From Demequina lignilytica (lineage in GTDB: Bacteria > Actinomycetota > Actinomycetes > Actinomycetales > Demequinaceae): a stretch of DNA of 64,000 nt. Location of the stretch: NCBI RefSeq assembly GCF_030418305.1, contig NZ_JAUHPX010000007.1:62001-126000 (forward strand). The letters run 5' to 3'. Position 1 is the stretch's first letter. Each line of letters starts with the position of its first letter. Position numbers and translations under genes: made by a program. Shown here in pieces: positions 51,623 to 60,473 of the stretch. The notes under the pieces were generated by a model. That model was not told the DNA's origin. It worked only from the letters and a program-made list of their open reading frames with translations, and did not search any database.

Positions 51623-52372
51623 ATGGCACAGCTCAGCACCCGCGACATCGCGTACACCGTCGACGGCACCCGCATGCTCGGGATGCTCGTCGCCCCCGAG
51701 GGCGCCCACGGGCTCCCCGCGGTGGTGCTGTTCCACGACGCCTTCGGCCTGGGCGAGGATGCGATCGCCGCGGCGCACCGCATCGCGCGGCTCGGCTTCG
51801 CCGTGTTCGCCGCGGACGTCTGGGGGGACCGCGTCACCCCGACCGATGAGAGCCAGATCGGCCCGCTGATCGGCGGGATGGTCGGCGACCGCCCCCGGTG
51901 GCTCGCCCGCGTCGCGGCGGCGCACGCGACCGCGGCGGGCCAGCCCGAGATCGACGGCGCCTCCCTCGTGTCGATGGGCTTCTGCTTCGGCGGGTCCTCC
52001 GCCCTCGAGCACCTGCGCGCCGGCGGAGGCTCGCGCGCGGTGATCGCGATCCACCCCGGGCTCGACCTGCTGGCGGACGGCTGGGACGAGGCGCACCCGG
52101 GCGCCCGGGTCCTGCTCTGCGCGGGCGCCGCCGACCCGATGGCGACCGCGGAGCAGCGCGATGCGCTCGAGGCCGCGCTCACGGGCGCCGGCATCGACTG
52201 GGAGGAGCACCTCTACAGCGGCACGCGCCATGCGTTCACCAGCCCCAAGGCCGTCCGCTCCCCCATGCCCGACGTCGTCGCCTACCACCCCCGCAACGCG
52301 ATGCGCGCGTGGGCCGCGACCGAGACCTTCCTGCTCGAGCTGCTCGCCGAGCCCGCCGCCGTCCCCGCCTGA
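51623..52372 (+). CDS. dienelactone hydrolase family protein
   Basis: A 249-residue alpha/beta hydrolase. The Cys nucleophile C121 sits in GFCFGG, with Asp in CAGAADPMAT and His in SGTRHAFTSP completing the triad, the DLH pattern. The ATG at 51623 follows AGGAGA. It opens the plus-strand catabolic operon, 74 bases before the FAD monooxygenase. It may hydrolyse a lactone or ester intermediate; true dienelactone specificity is uncertain. Confidence 0.87.
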   Translation: MAQLSTRDIAYTVDGTRMLGMLVAPEGAHGLPAVVLFHDAFGLGEDAIAAAHRIARLGFAVFAADVWGDRVTPTDESQIGPLIGGMVGDRPRWLARVAAAHATAAGQPEIDGASLVSMGFCFGGSSALEHLRAGGGSRAVIAIHPGLDLLADGWDEAHPGARVLLCAGAADPMATAEQRDALEAALTGAGIDWEEHLYSGTRHAFTSPKAVRSPMPDVVAYHPRNAMRAWAATETFLLELLAEPAAVPA

Positions 52373-52446
52373 CCGACCACCCGCCCGACCCTCGACCCAC
52401 CCCGGACGCCCCGTCGACGACGACGGGGCAGATTGAAGAGGACACC

Positions 52447-53718
52447 ATGCTGGACATCGCCATCATCGGAGCCGGACCCGCCGGGCTGGCCATGGCCCTG
52501 CGCCTGGACCAGCAGGGCTTCCGCCCGACCATCTACGAGACCGTGCAGGAGCTGAAGCCCCTCGGCGTCGGCATCGACGTGAAGGTCTACGGCACCAAGG
52601 AGCTCATCGAGCTGGGCGTGTACGACAGGTTCAAGGCGATGTCCGTCGACGCCGAGGACTCGATCTTCTTCAACAACCACGGTCAGGAGATCTACGCGGA
52701 GAAGTGCGGCGTGCACATGGGCTACGTGCACGAGCAGCGCTTCGTCCACCGCGGCTACCTGCAGATGATGCTGTTCGAGACCGTGGTCGAGCGCATGGGC
52801 GCCCAGACGGTGGTCCAGGGCGCCCGCCTGCTGGAGTACCGCAACGTCGACGGGGGCGTCGAGTTCGACCTCCAGCACGCGGACGGCACCGTCGAGACCA
52901 GGCGCGCGGACCTGCTCATCGCCGCCGACGGCATCAAGTCCGTCGCCCGCCGCCAGATGCACCCGAACCAGGCGGAGCCCGTGTACTCCGGCATCACGAT
53001 GTACCGCGGCACCACCCTGATGGAGCCCTTCCGCGGCGGCCACACCATCCTGCACATCGGCGCCCCCCAGATCGCCTCGATGATCGTCTACCCGATCGCG
53101 GAGGACTTCGAGGGCACCGGCAAGGTGCTGGTCAACTGGGTGGTCGAACGGGAGCGGGACCAGACGGTCGAGGACTGGAACCAGGTGGGCTCGGTCGACG
53201 AGATCCTGCCGTACTTCGACACCGTCAAGATCCCGTTCCTCGACGTCCAGCAGATGCTGCGCGACAACCGCGAGGTCTACCTGTTCCCCCTGATCCGCCA
53301 CGAGCCGCTCGACAGCTGGTCGGACGGCCGCGTGGTGCTGATCGGCGACGCGGCGCACGCGATGTACCCCCGCGGCGGCAACGGCGCCTGCCAGGCGATC
53401 GTCGACGGCGGCGTGCTGGCCGGCAACCTCGCGACCATGCCGGTCGAGGAGGCGGTGGCCGCCTTCGAGCAGGCGCGCATCCCGCGCGTCAACGCCATGG
53501 TGATGGCCCACCGCGGCGAGGGCTACGAGGTGATCCGCCGCATGGTCGCCGAGCGCACCGGCTGCGAGCCGTTCGAGGACATCGAGGAGGTCCTGCCGCT
53601 CGCGGAGGCCGACGCGATCTTCTCCAAGTACCACTCGATGGTGGGCCAGCCGCGGCCCGGCTTCGAGGCAGGCGAGCCCACCGGCTTCCGTACCTGGCAG
53701 GTGGAGGCCAACGCCTGA
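52447..53718 (+). CDS. FAD-dependent aromatic monooxygenase (PHBH-like)
   Basis: A 423-residue class A flavoprotein hydroxylase. The FAD motif IIGAGPAG is at 6-13, the DG-type block is LLIAADGIKSVAR, and the second FAD motif is VLIGDAAHAMYPRGGNGA. It should hydroxylate an aromatic ring, or remove a ring substituent oxidatively, using NAD(P)H. Its stop overlaps the SDR start by one base. The substrate is unknown; salicylate-, hydroxybenzoate- and phenazine-type relatives are possible. Confidence 0.9.
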   Translation: MLDIAIIGAGPAGLAMALRLDQQGFRPTIYETVQELKPLGVGIDVKVYGTKELIELGVYDRFKAMSVDAEDSIFFNNHGQEIYAEKCGVHMGYVHEQRFVHRGYLQMMLFETVVERMGAQTVVQGARLLEYRNVDGGVEFDLQHADGTVETRRADLLIAADGIKSVARRQMHPNQAEPVYSGITMYRGTTLMEPFRGGHTILHIGAPQIASMIVYPIAEDFEGTGKVLVNWVVERERDQTVEDWNQVGSVDEILPYFDTVKIPFLDVQQMLRDNREVYLFPLIRHEPLDSWSDGRVVLIGDAAHAMYPRGGNGACQAIVDGGVLAGNLATMPVEEAVAAFEQARIPRVNAMVMAHRGEGYEVIRRMVAERTGCEPFEDIEEVLPLAEADAIFSKYHSMVGQPRPGFEAGEPTGFRTWQVEANA

Positions 53719-54500
53719 TGGACCTGGGAATCTCCGGCCGTGTCGCGCTGGTCGCCGCCTCCTCGCAGGGGCTGGGGCTCGCGTGCGCGGCGTCGCTCGC
53801 CCAGGAGGGGGTGCGGGTGACGCTCAACGGTCGGGACGACTCCCGGCTCGAGGCCGCGGCGGCCCGCCTCCGCCGCGCGGTCCCGGGCGCCGAGGTCGGC
53901 GTGGTCACCGCCGACCTCACCACCCCGGAGGGGCGGGGGCGCATCGTCGCCGCCCTTCCGGAGGTGGACATCCTGGTGACCAACAACGCGGGTCCGCGCC
54001 CCGGGCCGTACTCCGCGTGGGACGCGGACGCCCTCCACGAGGCGCTGGCGCAGAACGCGGTCCCCGCGGTCGAGCTCATGCGGGCCTACCTGCCCGGCAT
54101 GCGTGCCCGCCGCTTCGGACGCATCGTCAACATCACGTCCGCCATGGTGAAGAGTCCGGCCGCCGACATGGGCCTGTCCGCCTCCGCCCGCGCGGCGCTC
54201 ACCGCCGCCGCCAAGTCCATCTCCAAGGAGGTTGCGGCCGACAACGTGACGGTCAACAACCTGCTGCCGGAGCGGATCGACACGCCTCGACAGGAGTTCA
54301 TGGCGCGCAGAAGGATGGAGCGGGACGGCATCACCCGCGACGAGGCGTACGCCGCGATCGCGGCGACCGTCACCGCGCGGCGGCTGGGCCGTCCCGAGGA
54401 GCTCGGCGACGCCTGCGCGTTCCTGTGCTCCGCGCAGGCCGGCTACATCACCGGACAGAACCTCCAGCTCGACGGCGGAACCTACGAAGGACTGATATGA
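53718..54500 (+). CDS. SDR-like oxidoreductase lacking the canonical Tyr-x-x-x-Lys
   Basis: A 260-residue Rossmann protein. The cofactor region reads AASSQGLG instead of TGxxxGxG, NNAG is present (VTNNAGPRPG), and the Ser segment is NITSAMVKSP, but the place of YSASK is LSASARAAL: Tyr and Lys are both missing. The C-terminus (TGQNLQLDGGT) is normal. Known divergent 3-oxoacyl-ACP-reductase-like SDRs share these losses. It may use another acid-base residue or act as a lyase. It is coupled to both neighbours. Confidence 0.88.
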   Translation: MDLGISGRVALVAASSQGLGLACAASLAQEGVRVTLNGRDDSRLEAAAARLRRAVPGAEVGVVTADLTTPEGRGRIVAALPEVDILVTNNAGPRPGPYSAWDADALHEALAQNAVPAVELMRAYLPGMRARRFGRIVNITSAMVKSPAADMGLSASARAALTAAAKSISKEVAADNVTVNNLLPERIDTPRQEFMARRRMERDGITRDEAYAAIAATVTARRLGRPEELGDACAFLCSAQAGYITGQNLQLDGGTYEGLI

Positions 54501-54931
54501 CCCACGTGACCGAGGCGGACGTCGCCGTCCGCGCGCAGCTGCTCGACCTCGAGGAGCGACGTCGGCGCGCCCTCATCGACGTCGATCTGGACGCGCTCGA
54601 CGACCTCTACGACGACTCGCTGATCCACATCCACGCGCCCGGGCTGGTCCACACCAAGGCGATGCTGCTCGAGCACACCGCGACCCGCCGCCCGTACCTC
54701 GACATGTCGCGCGGAGACCTGCTGATCCGCGTGATCGGCGACGTCGCCGTGATGACCGGCCTGCTGACCAACGAGCTGCGCAGCCCCGACGGCACCACGC
54801 GCACCGTGCGTGGCGAGGTCACCCAGGTGGTGCGCCGCTGCGACGACGGCGCGTGGCGCTACGTGAGCTTCCAGATGACCCCCCTCACCGCTCAGGTGTG
54901 GGGCGCCCTCCCCTCCGAGACGAAGGACTGA
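54497..54931 (+). CDS. NTF2-like (SnoaL-type) protein
   Basis: A 144-residue protein with an alpha-beta cone fold: a charged N-terminal helix (RAQLLDLEERRRRALIDVDLDAL), LYDDSLIHIHAPG, and paired strands (VAVMTGLL, EVTQVVRR, WRYVSFQMT). HIHAPG gives a possible active-site His pair. Such proteins act as small hydratases, isomerases or dehydratase subunits. It overlaps the SDR stop by ATGA and lies 3 bases from the FAH-family gene. Confidence 0.78.
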   Translation: MTHVTEADVAVRAQLLDLEERRRRALIDVDLDALDDLYDDSLIHIHAPGLVHTKAMLLEHTATRRPYLDMSRGDLLIRVIGDVAVMTGLLTNELRSPDGTTRTVRGEVTQVVRRCDDGAWRYVSFQMTPLTAQVWGALPSETKD

Positions 54932-54934
54932 CTG

Positions 54935-55795
54935 ATGAAGATCGCCCGCTACCGCATCGGCTCCGGCCCGGTCCGGCTGGGCCGCGTGGACGGCGCCAGG
55001 GTGACCGAGATCTCCGGCGTCGCCGGGATCGGCGCGTCGCTCAAGGAGATCCTGCCGCGGCTCGGCGAGCTGCGCGACCAGATCGCCGACGCGGCCGGCG
55101 ACACCCATGCCCTGTCCGAGGTGACGCTGCTCGCGCCAGTCGACGAGCCGCAGAAGTACCTCGGCATCGGCATGAACTACAAGGAGCACGCCGAGGAGGC
55201 GCGCCAGGCGGGGATCCCGATCCCGACCAGCCAGCTGTGGTTCAACAAGCAGGTCTCCTGCATCGTCGGCCCCCACGCCGACGTGGAGAAGCCGATCGTG
55301 TCCGACGCCCTCGACTACGAGATCGAGCTCGCCGTGGTGATCGGCCGCCGCTGCCGCCACGTCGGCGCCGCCGACGCGCGGTCGGTGATCGCGGGCTACA
55401 TGGTCGCGAACGACGTGTCCGTGCGTGACTGGCTGCAGAAGCGCTCCCCCACCTTCACCCTCGGCAAGTCGTTCGACACCCACGGGCCGCTCGGCCCGTG
55501 GCTCACCACGGACGACGAGGTCCCCAACCCGCTGGACCTGGGGATGCGGCTGACGGTGAACGGCGAGGTCCGCCAGGACTTCCGCACGAACGACATGATC
55601 TACGACATCTACGAGCAGATCGCCTACCTCTCGACGGTCATGACCCTGATGCCGGGCGACATCCTCGCGACGGGCACGCCCGCCGGGATCGGCGCCCCGA
55701 CCGGCAGCTTCCTCCGCGTCGGCGACGTGGTCCGCGCCGAGATCGAGGGCCTGGGCGCGATCGAGAACACGATCGTCGCGGAGCCGGCGGTCTGA
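54935..55795 (+). CDS. fumarylacetoacetate hydrolase family protein
   Basis: A 286-residue enzyme with a short N-terminal domain and the FAH C-terminal fold: GIGMNYKEHAEEA, the metal ligands in DYEIELAVVIG, and GYMVANDVSVRDW, GKSFDTHGPLGPW, GDILATGTPAGIG. The family hydrolyses, decarboxylates or hydrates 2,4-dioxo acids and meta-cleavage products. With the hydratase and aldolase at 36770-38343 it may supply an oxalocrotonate-decarboxylase-like step. It is 3 bases after the NTF2-like gene. Confidence 0.9.
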   Translation: MKIARYRIGSGPVRLGRVDGARVTEISGVAGIGASLKEILPRLGELRDQIADAAGDTHALSEVTLLAPVDEPQKYLGIGMNYKEHAEEARQAGIPIPTSQLWFNKQVSCIVGPHADVEKPIVSDALDYEIELAVVIGRRCRHVGAADARSVIAGYMVANDVSVRDWLQKRSPTFTLGKSFDTHGPLGPWLTTDDEVPNPLDLGMRLTVNGEVRQDFRTNDMIYDIYEQIAYLSTVMTLMPGDILATGTPAGIGAPTGSFLRVGDVVRAEIEGLGAIENTIVAEPAV

Positions 55796-55797
55796 CC

Positions 55798-56211
55798 ATG
55801 CCGCGCCGCGAGAGCATCGACCTCGACGGGTTCGCGCACGCGAACCCGATCCCGGCGGCGTCCCGGATCGGCTCGCTGCTGTTCTCCGGGGTGCTGACCG
55901 GGCGCGACGCCGCCACCGGCAGCATGCCGGCGACGCTCGACGAGCAGTGCGTCGCGGTGTTCGCGCGGGTGCGGGAGCTGATGCAGGCGGCCGGCGGCTC
56001 GACGGACCACATCGCGAAGATGACGTTCTGGCTCGCCGACTACCGCGACCGGACCGCGCTCAACCGCGAGTGGCTCGCGATGTTCCCCGACCCCGCCTCG
56101 CGCCCGGCCCGCCAGGCGATGGCCGCCTCCCTCGACGGCGGCTGCCTCATCCAGTGCGACCTGGTCGCCGTGATGGACGATGCGGGGGGCGCGGGGCCCG
56201 CCTCGCCGTGA
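55798..56211 (+). CDS. RidA/YjgF/Tdc family deaminase
   Basis: A 137-residue protein with the YER057c/YjgF fold: GSLLFSGVLTG, a QCVAVFARVRELMQAAGGSTDHI helix region and RQAMAASLDGGCLIQCDLVAV. The Arg of the RidA active site appears as PARQAM. Members include 2-iminopropanoate and aminomuconate deaminases. In this operon, aminomuconate-type deamination is the most suggestive role. The ATG at 55798 is 2 bases after the FAH stop. Confidence 0.83.
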   Translation: MPRRESIDLDGFAHANPIPAASRIGSLLFSGVLTGRDAATGSMPATLDEQCVAVFARVRELMQAAGGSTDHIAKMTFWLADYRDRTALNREWLAMFPDPASRPARQAMAASLDGGCLIQCDLVAVMDDAGGAGPASP

Positions 56212-57422
56212 CCCGCGCGCTTCCCCGGATGACGCGGCTGCTGCCGCTCCTCGCGGTGCTGACCGCTCTGGCGCCGCTGTCCGTCGACATCTACACACCC
56301 TCGCTGCCGGCGATGCAGGACGAGCTCGGCGGCGCGGACTGGCTCGCCCAGGCGTCGATCACCACCTTCCTGCTCGGGATCGGGATCGGCCAGCTCGTGT
56401 GGGGCCCGCTGAGCGACCGCCACGGGCGCCGTCCCGTGGTGCTCGCCGGGGTGGCCGGCTGGACGGTCGCGTCGCTGCTGAGCGCGCTCGCCTTCTCGCC
56501 CGAGATGCTGGTGGGGGTGCGGCTGCTCGCCGGGCTGTGCGGGGCGGCGGGGATCGCGGTCGCGCGCTCGATCGTGAGGGACGTCTCCGATGACACCTCG
56601 ACCATGGCGTCCCGCATCGGGATGCTCGCGATGGTGACCGCGCTCGCGCCGGTGCTCGCGCCCGTGCTCGGCGCGGGACTCGCCCACGTGTGGGGCTGGC
56701 GCGCCGACTTCGTGACCCTGGCCGGCCTGGGCGGCGTGATCGTGCTCCTGTTCTCGCTCGCGGTGCCTGAGACGCTGCCGCGGGAGCACCGGACGCCAGG
56801 CGGCCCGTCCTCGGTGGTCCGCGCGCTCGCACGGGCGGCTCACCACCGCGAGGTGCGGGGCGCCGCCCTGTCGCTGGGCGTGCACTCGTTCGGGTTCTAC
56901 GCGTACATCGCGAGCGCCTCGTTCATCGTGGAGCGCGAGCTCGGGCACCCTCCGGCGGTCTTCGCCCTGGTGTTCGGGACCAACGCGGTCGCCGTGATCC
57001 TCGGCAACACCGTCTTCCGGCGGGCCGTGCGATCGCTGCACCCGGCCGGTCCCCTCGGGGTCGGCTACGCGCTGTGCACGATCGCGGGCCTCGGCCTGCT
57101 GATCGCGGCCTCGGGCTCCGGCGCGCCCGCAGGGGTGCTGTGGGCCTGCGCGATGGTCTACGCGTTCGGCCAGGGGCTCGTGCTCCCCGGAGCGCACTCC
57201 TGGGGACAGACCACGGTCGTCGCCTCCGGAGCGGCCTCGGCGCTGACGGGCTCCGCGCAGTTCCTCGGCGGCGTGCTCGGCTCGCCCATGACCGGGCTGA
57301 TCGGCATCTCGGCCGCCCACCTCGGCGCCGTCCTCGCCGCCGCCTCGGGCGCGGCCGGCGCCGTCTGGCTGCTCACCCGCTCGTCGCTGTCGCCGTCCCC
57401 GACCCCCGCATCGTCCATCTGA
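56208..57422 (+). CDS. MFS transporter, Bcr/CflA type
   Basis: A 404-residue, 12-helix permease. LSVDIYTPSLPAMQDEL in the first helix is the Bcr/CflA signature, and GPLSDRHGRRPVVL is motif A. Such proteins mostly export drugs or metabolites; here, placed in a catabolic operon, it may export or import an aromatic acid. The GTG at 56208 overlaps the ridA stop; an ATG at 56229 is an alternative. Confidence 0.88.
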   Translation: MTRALPRMTRLLPLLAVLTALAPLSVDIYTPSLPAMQDELGGADWLAQASITTFLLGIGIGQLVWGPLSDRHGRRPVVLAGVAGWTVASLLSALAFSPEMLVGVRLLAGLCGAAGIAVARSIVRDVSDDTSTMASRIGMLAMVTALAPVLAPVLGAGLAHVWGWRADFVTLAGLGGVIVLLFSLAVPETLPREHRTPGGPSSVVRALARAAHHREVRGAALSLGVHSFGFYAYIASASFIVERELGHPPAVFALVFGTNAVAVILGNTVFRRAVRSLHPAGPLGVGYALCTIAGLGLLIAASGSGAPAGVLWACAMVYAFGQGLVLPGAHSWGQTTVVASGAASALTGSAQFLGGVLGSPMTGLIGISAAHLGAVLAAASGAAGAVWLLTRSSLSPSPTPASSI

Positions 57423-57433
57423 AGGGAAGACCC

Positions 57434-57532
57434 ATGCGCCCCACCGAGTCCACCGAGCCGGTCGTCGAGCCGGCCGAGCCGACGCCGACGACCACCGCGA
57501 ACCCGCGCCGGACCCGGGCGGTGGAGGCATGA
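57434..57532 (+). CDS. candidate 32-residue coupled small protein
   Basis: A frame starting MRPTESTEPVVEP, rich in Pro, Thr and Glu, ending NPRRTRAVEA. GAAGGGAAG lies just upstream and its stop overlaps the next gene's ATG by ATGA. Nearly every codon ends in G or C. It is probably a translational-coupling leader for the dehydrogenase; no family is recognised. Confidence 0.45.
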   Translation: MRPTESTEPVVEPAEPTPTTTANPRRTRAVEA

Positions 57533-59001
57533 CCGCCACCGCCACCCGCGAGGCCGCGCTGCTCGCGCGCGTGCCCGACGGCCTGCTGATCGGCGGCGAG
57601 TGGCGGGCGGCCTCCGGCGGCGAGACGCTCGACGTGGTCGACCCGGCGACCGGCGGGACGCTGAAGCGCATCGCGTCCGCCTCGGTGGAGGACGGCCGGG
57701 CCGCCCTGGACGCCGCCTGCGACGCGTTCCCGTCCTGGGAGGCGACGCCCGCCCGCGTCCGCGCCGAGGTGCTGCGGAGGGCGTTCGACGTGCTCACGGA
57801 TCGCGCCGACGAGTTCGCTCTGCTGATGACGCTCGAGATGGGCAAGCCGCTCGCGGAGGCGCGCGGCGAGGTCGCGTACGGCGCCGAGTTCCTGCGCTGG
57901 TTCGCCGAGGAGGCACCGCGCATCGCGGGGCGCTACGGTCCCAACCCCGAGGGCACCGGGCGGATGATCGTCACCCAGCACCCCGTCGGGCCGTGCTATC
58001 TGATCACGCCGTGGAACTTCCCGCTGGCGATGGCGACGCGCAAGATCGCGCCCGCGCTGGCCGCCGGTTGCACCGTGGTCATCAAGCCGGCGGAGCTGAC
58101 TCCGCTGACGACGCTGGCGTTCGCGGCGCTGCTCGAGGAGGCCGGCCTGCCCGCCGGCGTCGTCAACGTGCTCACGACGCACCACTCGGGCGCCGTGTCC
58201 GAGCCGATCATCCGCGACCCGCGACTGCGCAAGCTCTCCTTCACCGGCTCCACCGCGGTCGGCGTGCGGCTGCTCGAGCAGGCCGCCGCCGGCGTGCTGC
58301 GCACGTCGATGGAGCTGGGCGGCAACGCCCCCTTCGTGGTGTTCGAGGACGCCGGCCTCGACGCGGCGGTCGACGGCGCGATGGCGGCCAAGTTCCGCAA
58401 CATCGGCCAGGCGTGCACGGCGGCCAACCGGTTCATCGTGCACCGCTCCGTCGCGGAGGAGTTCGCGCGTCGGGTCACCGAGCGGGTCGCCGCGCTGCGC
58501 GTGGGCCGCGGCACCGAGGACGGGGTGCAGATCGGGCCGCTCATCGACGCGCGCGCCGTGGACAAGGCGTCCCTGCTCGTGCGCGACGCGGTCGATCGCG
58601 GGGCGCGCCTGCGCACCGGCGGGCACGCGATCGACGGCGCCGGCACGTTCTTCGAGCCCACCGTGGTGTCGGACGTCGCCGCGGGGTCCGAGATCCTGCG
58701 CGAGGAGATCTTCGGGCCGGTGCTCGCGATCGTGCCGTTCGACACGGAGGACCAGGCGGTCGCGATCGCGAACGACACGGAGTACGGCCTCGTGTCCTAC
58801 GTCTTCACCGAGTCCCTGGCGCGCGGGCAGCGCATGATCGAGCGCCTCGCCACCGGCATGATGGGCCTCAACATGGGGGTGGTCTCGAACGCCGCCGCGC
58901 CGTTCGGCGGATGGAAGATGTCGGGCCTGGGCCGCGAGGGCGGCGCCGAGGGCATCCACGAGTACCTGCAGACCAAGTACACGCTCACGCCGGCGCCCTG
59001 A
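57529..59001 (+). CDS. gabD: NAD(P)-dependent succinate-semialdehyde dehydrogenase-type enzyme
   Basis: A 490-residue aldehyde dehydrogenase with PWNFPLAMATRKIAPALAAGC, general base E262 (MELGGNAPF), catalytic C296 (GQACTAANR) and EEIFGPVLA. These match GabD. It would oxidise succinate semialdehyde released by HpaI to succinate, joining the two halves of the island; muconate-semialdehyde oxidation is the alternative. It is last in the plus-strand operon and ends 4 bases before the convergent lpdA. Confidence 0.88.
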   Translation: MTATATREAALLARVPDGLLIGGEWRAASGGETLDVVDPATGGTLKRIASASVEDGRAALDAACDAFPSWEATPARVRAEVLRRAFDVLTDRADEFALLMTLEMGKPLAEARGEVAYGAEFLRWFAEEAPRIAGRYGPNPEGTGRMIVTQHPVGPCYLITPWNFPLAMATRKIAPALAAGCTVVIKPAELTPLTTLAFAALLEEAGLPAGVVNVLTTHHSGAVSEPIIRDPRLRKLSFTGSTAVGVRLLEQAAAGVLRTSMELGGNAPFVVFEDAGLDAAVDGAMAAKFRNIGQACTAANRFIVHRSVAEEFARRVTERVAALRVGRGTEDGVQIGPLIDARAVDKASLLVRDAVDRGARLRTGGHAIDGAGTFFEPTVVSDVAAGSEILREEIFGPVLAIVPFDTEDQAVAIANDTEYGLVSYVFTESLARGQRMIERLATGMMGLNMGVVSNAAAPFGGWKMSGLGREGGAEGIHEYLQTKYTLTPAP

Positions 59002-59005
59002 GGGG

Positions 59006-60400
59006 TCAGGCGCGCGCGTCGCCCTCGCCCATGCGGTGGAGGCGGCGCGCGGCCTCCGACAGGGTCCCGCTGAGCGACGGGTAGACGGTGAAGGCGGCCG
59101 CGACATCGTCCACCGTGAGGTGGTGGGCGACCGCGAGCGACAGCGGGTAGATGTGCTCGCTCGCGCGCGGGCCCACGATCACCGCGCCGAACACCTGGCC
59201 GGTCACGGTGTGGCCGAAGACCTTGATGAAGCCCTCGTCGATGCCGAGCATCTTCGCGCGGGGGTTGCGCGCGAGGTCGAGGGTCGACACCTCGTAGAAC
59301 AGGCCGCGCGCCTTGAGCTCCGCCTCGCTCGCGCCCACCGCCGCGATCTCGGGCACGGTGAACACGTTCGACGCCACCAGGCCCAGGTCGAGCGGCGTGA
59401 CGGCGTCGCCGAGAGTGTGGGCCATCGCGATCCGCCCCTGCGTGGCCGCCACGCTCGCGAGCGGCAGCACGCCCGTGCAGTCGCCGGCCGCGTAGACGCT
59501 GCGGGCGGTGGTGCGGGAGACGCGGTCGACGCGGATCAGGCCGCGCTCGTCGAGCTCGACGCCGGCCTCCTCGAGGCCGATGCCCTCGGTGTTCGGGACC
59601 GAGCCGACGGCCATGAGGCAGTGGCTGCCCTCGAGCACCGCGCCGTCCTCGAGGGTCACCGCGACGCCCTGGTCGGTCCTCTCGACGCGCGCCGCGCGCC
59701 CGCCGACCAGGTGCATGCCGCGCTCGACGAACACCCGGGTCAGGTGCGCCGAGGCGTCGGGGTCCTCGCGCGCGAGGACCCGGTCCTTGGACGCGACGAG
59801 CGTGACCTCGGAGCCCAGCAGCCGGTACGCGCCCGCGAACTCGGCGCCGGTGACGCCCGAGCCGACCACGATCAGGTGCTCCGGAAGCGCGTCGAGGTCG
59901 TACAGCTGGGTCCACGTGAGGATGCGCTCGCCGTCCGGCTCGCATCCCGGCACCACCCGCGGCCGCGCGCCCACGGCGAGCAGGACGGCGTCGGCGTCGA
60001 TCGCATCGTCCCCCACCGCGACCCGGTGCGGCCCGTCGAGGCGCGCCACGCCCGTCCGCACGTCGACGCCGTTCTTCTCGAGCCGCGCGGCGATGTCGCC
60101 GGACTGCTTCCGCACGAGCGCCTTGACGCGCGCGTTCACCTGCCCCATGTCGACCGTCAGGTCGCGCGCGATCTCGCCTCCGTCGCGGCGCCGGATGCCG
60201 AGCTCGGACGCACGTCCGGCGATGGTCAGCCACTCGGCGGTGGCGATCACGGTCTTCGAGGGCACCACGTCCGTGAGGACCGCGTTGCCGCCCAGGCCGT
60301 GACGCTCGACGAGGGTCACGTCGGCGCCGGCCTTGGTGGCGACCAGGGCGGCCTCGTAGCCGCCGGGCCCGCCGCCGATGATGACGATGCGAGGGGACAT
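59006..60400 (-). CDS. lpdA: NAD(P)H-quinone dehydrogenase, LpdA type flavoprotein
   Basis: A 464-residue flavoprotein disulfide-reductase-fold enzyme. GGGPGGYEAAL binds FAD, VVGSGVTGAEFA binds NAD(P), and SVYAAGDCTG is the second FAD motif. The redox CxxxxC is absent (GLGGNAVLTDVVPSKT), so it cannot act as dihydrolipoamide dehydrogenase. This matches M. tuberculosis LpdA (Rv3303c), which reduces quinones. The ATG at 60400 is divergent from the pnp gene, as expected for the conserved block. Confidence 0.91.
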   Translation of the reverse strand: MSPRIVIIGGGPGGYEAALVATKAGADVTLVERHGLGGNAVLTDVVPSKTVIATAEWLTIAGRASELGIRRRDGGEIARDLTVDMGQVNARVKALVRKQSGDIAARLEKNGVDVRTGVARLDGPHRVAVGDDAIDADAVLLAVGARPRVVPGCEPDGERILTWTQLYDLDALPEHLIVVGSGVTGAEFAGAYRLLGSEVTLVASKDRVLAREDPDASAHLTRVFVERGMHLVGGRAARVERTDQGVAVTLEDGAVLEGSHCLMAVGSVPNTEGIGLEEAGVELDERGLIRVDRVSRTTARSVYAAGDCTGVLPLASVAATQGRIAMAHTLGDAVTPLDLGLVASNVFTVPEIAAVGASEAELKARGLFYEVSTLDLARNPRAKMLGIDEGFIKVFGHTVTGQVFGAVIVGPRASEHIYPLSLAVAHHLTVDDVAAAFTVYPSLSGTLSEAARRLHRMGEGDARA

Positions 60401-60473
60401 GCCCCCATTCAACCCCAGGTGGCGGCCGGTTCCGCCCGGCGAGCCGCCGCAGGTCGCGACTAGGCTCGAAGCC

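Noticed and set aside
57529..59001. Assignment as HpaE (carboxymethyl-hydroxymuconate-semialdehyde dehydrogenase)
   Set aside because: Motifs fit succinate-semialdehyde dehydrogenase better, and it lies in the other operon. HpaE activity cannot be excluded but is not supported.
36770..59001. Integrative element carrying the catabolic island
   Set aside because: No integrase, transposase, tRNA or flanking direct repeats were seen within the window, so transfer is not demonstrated.
59006..60400. Dihydrolipoamide dehydrogenase
   Set aside because: The redox-active cysteine pair is missing, so a quinone reductase of the LpdA type is the better call.
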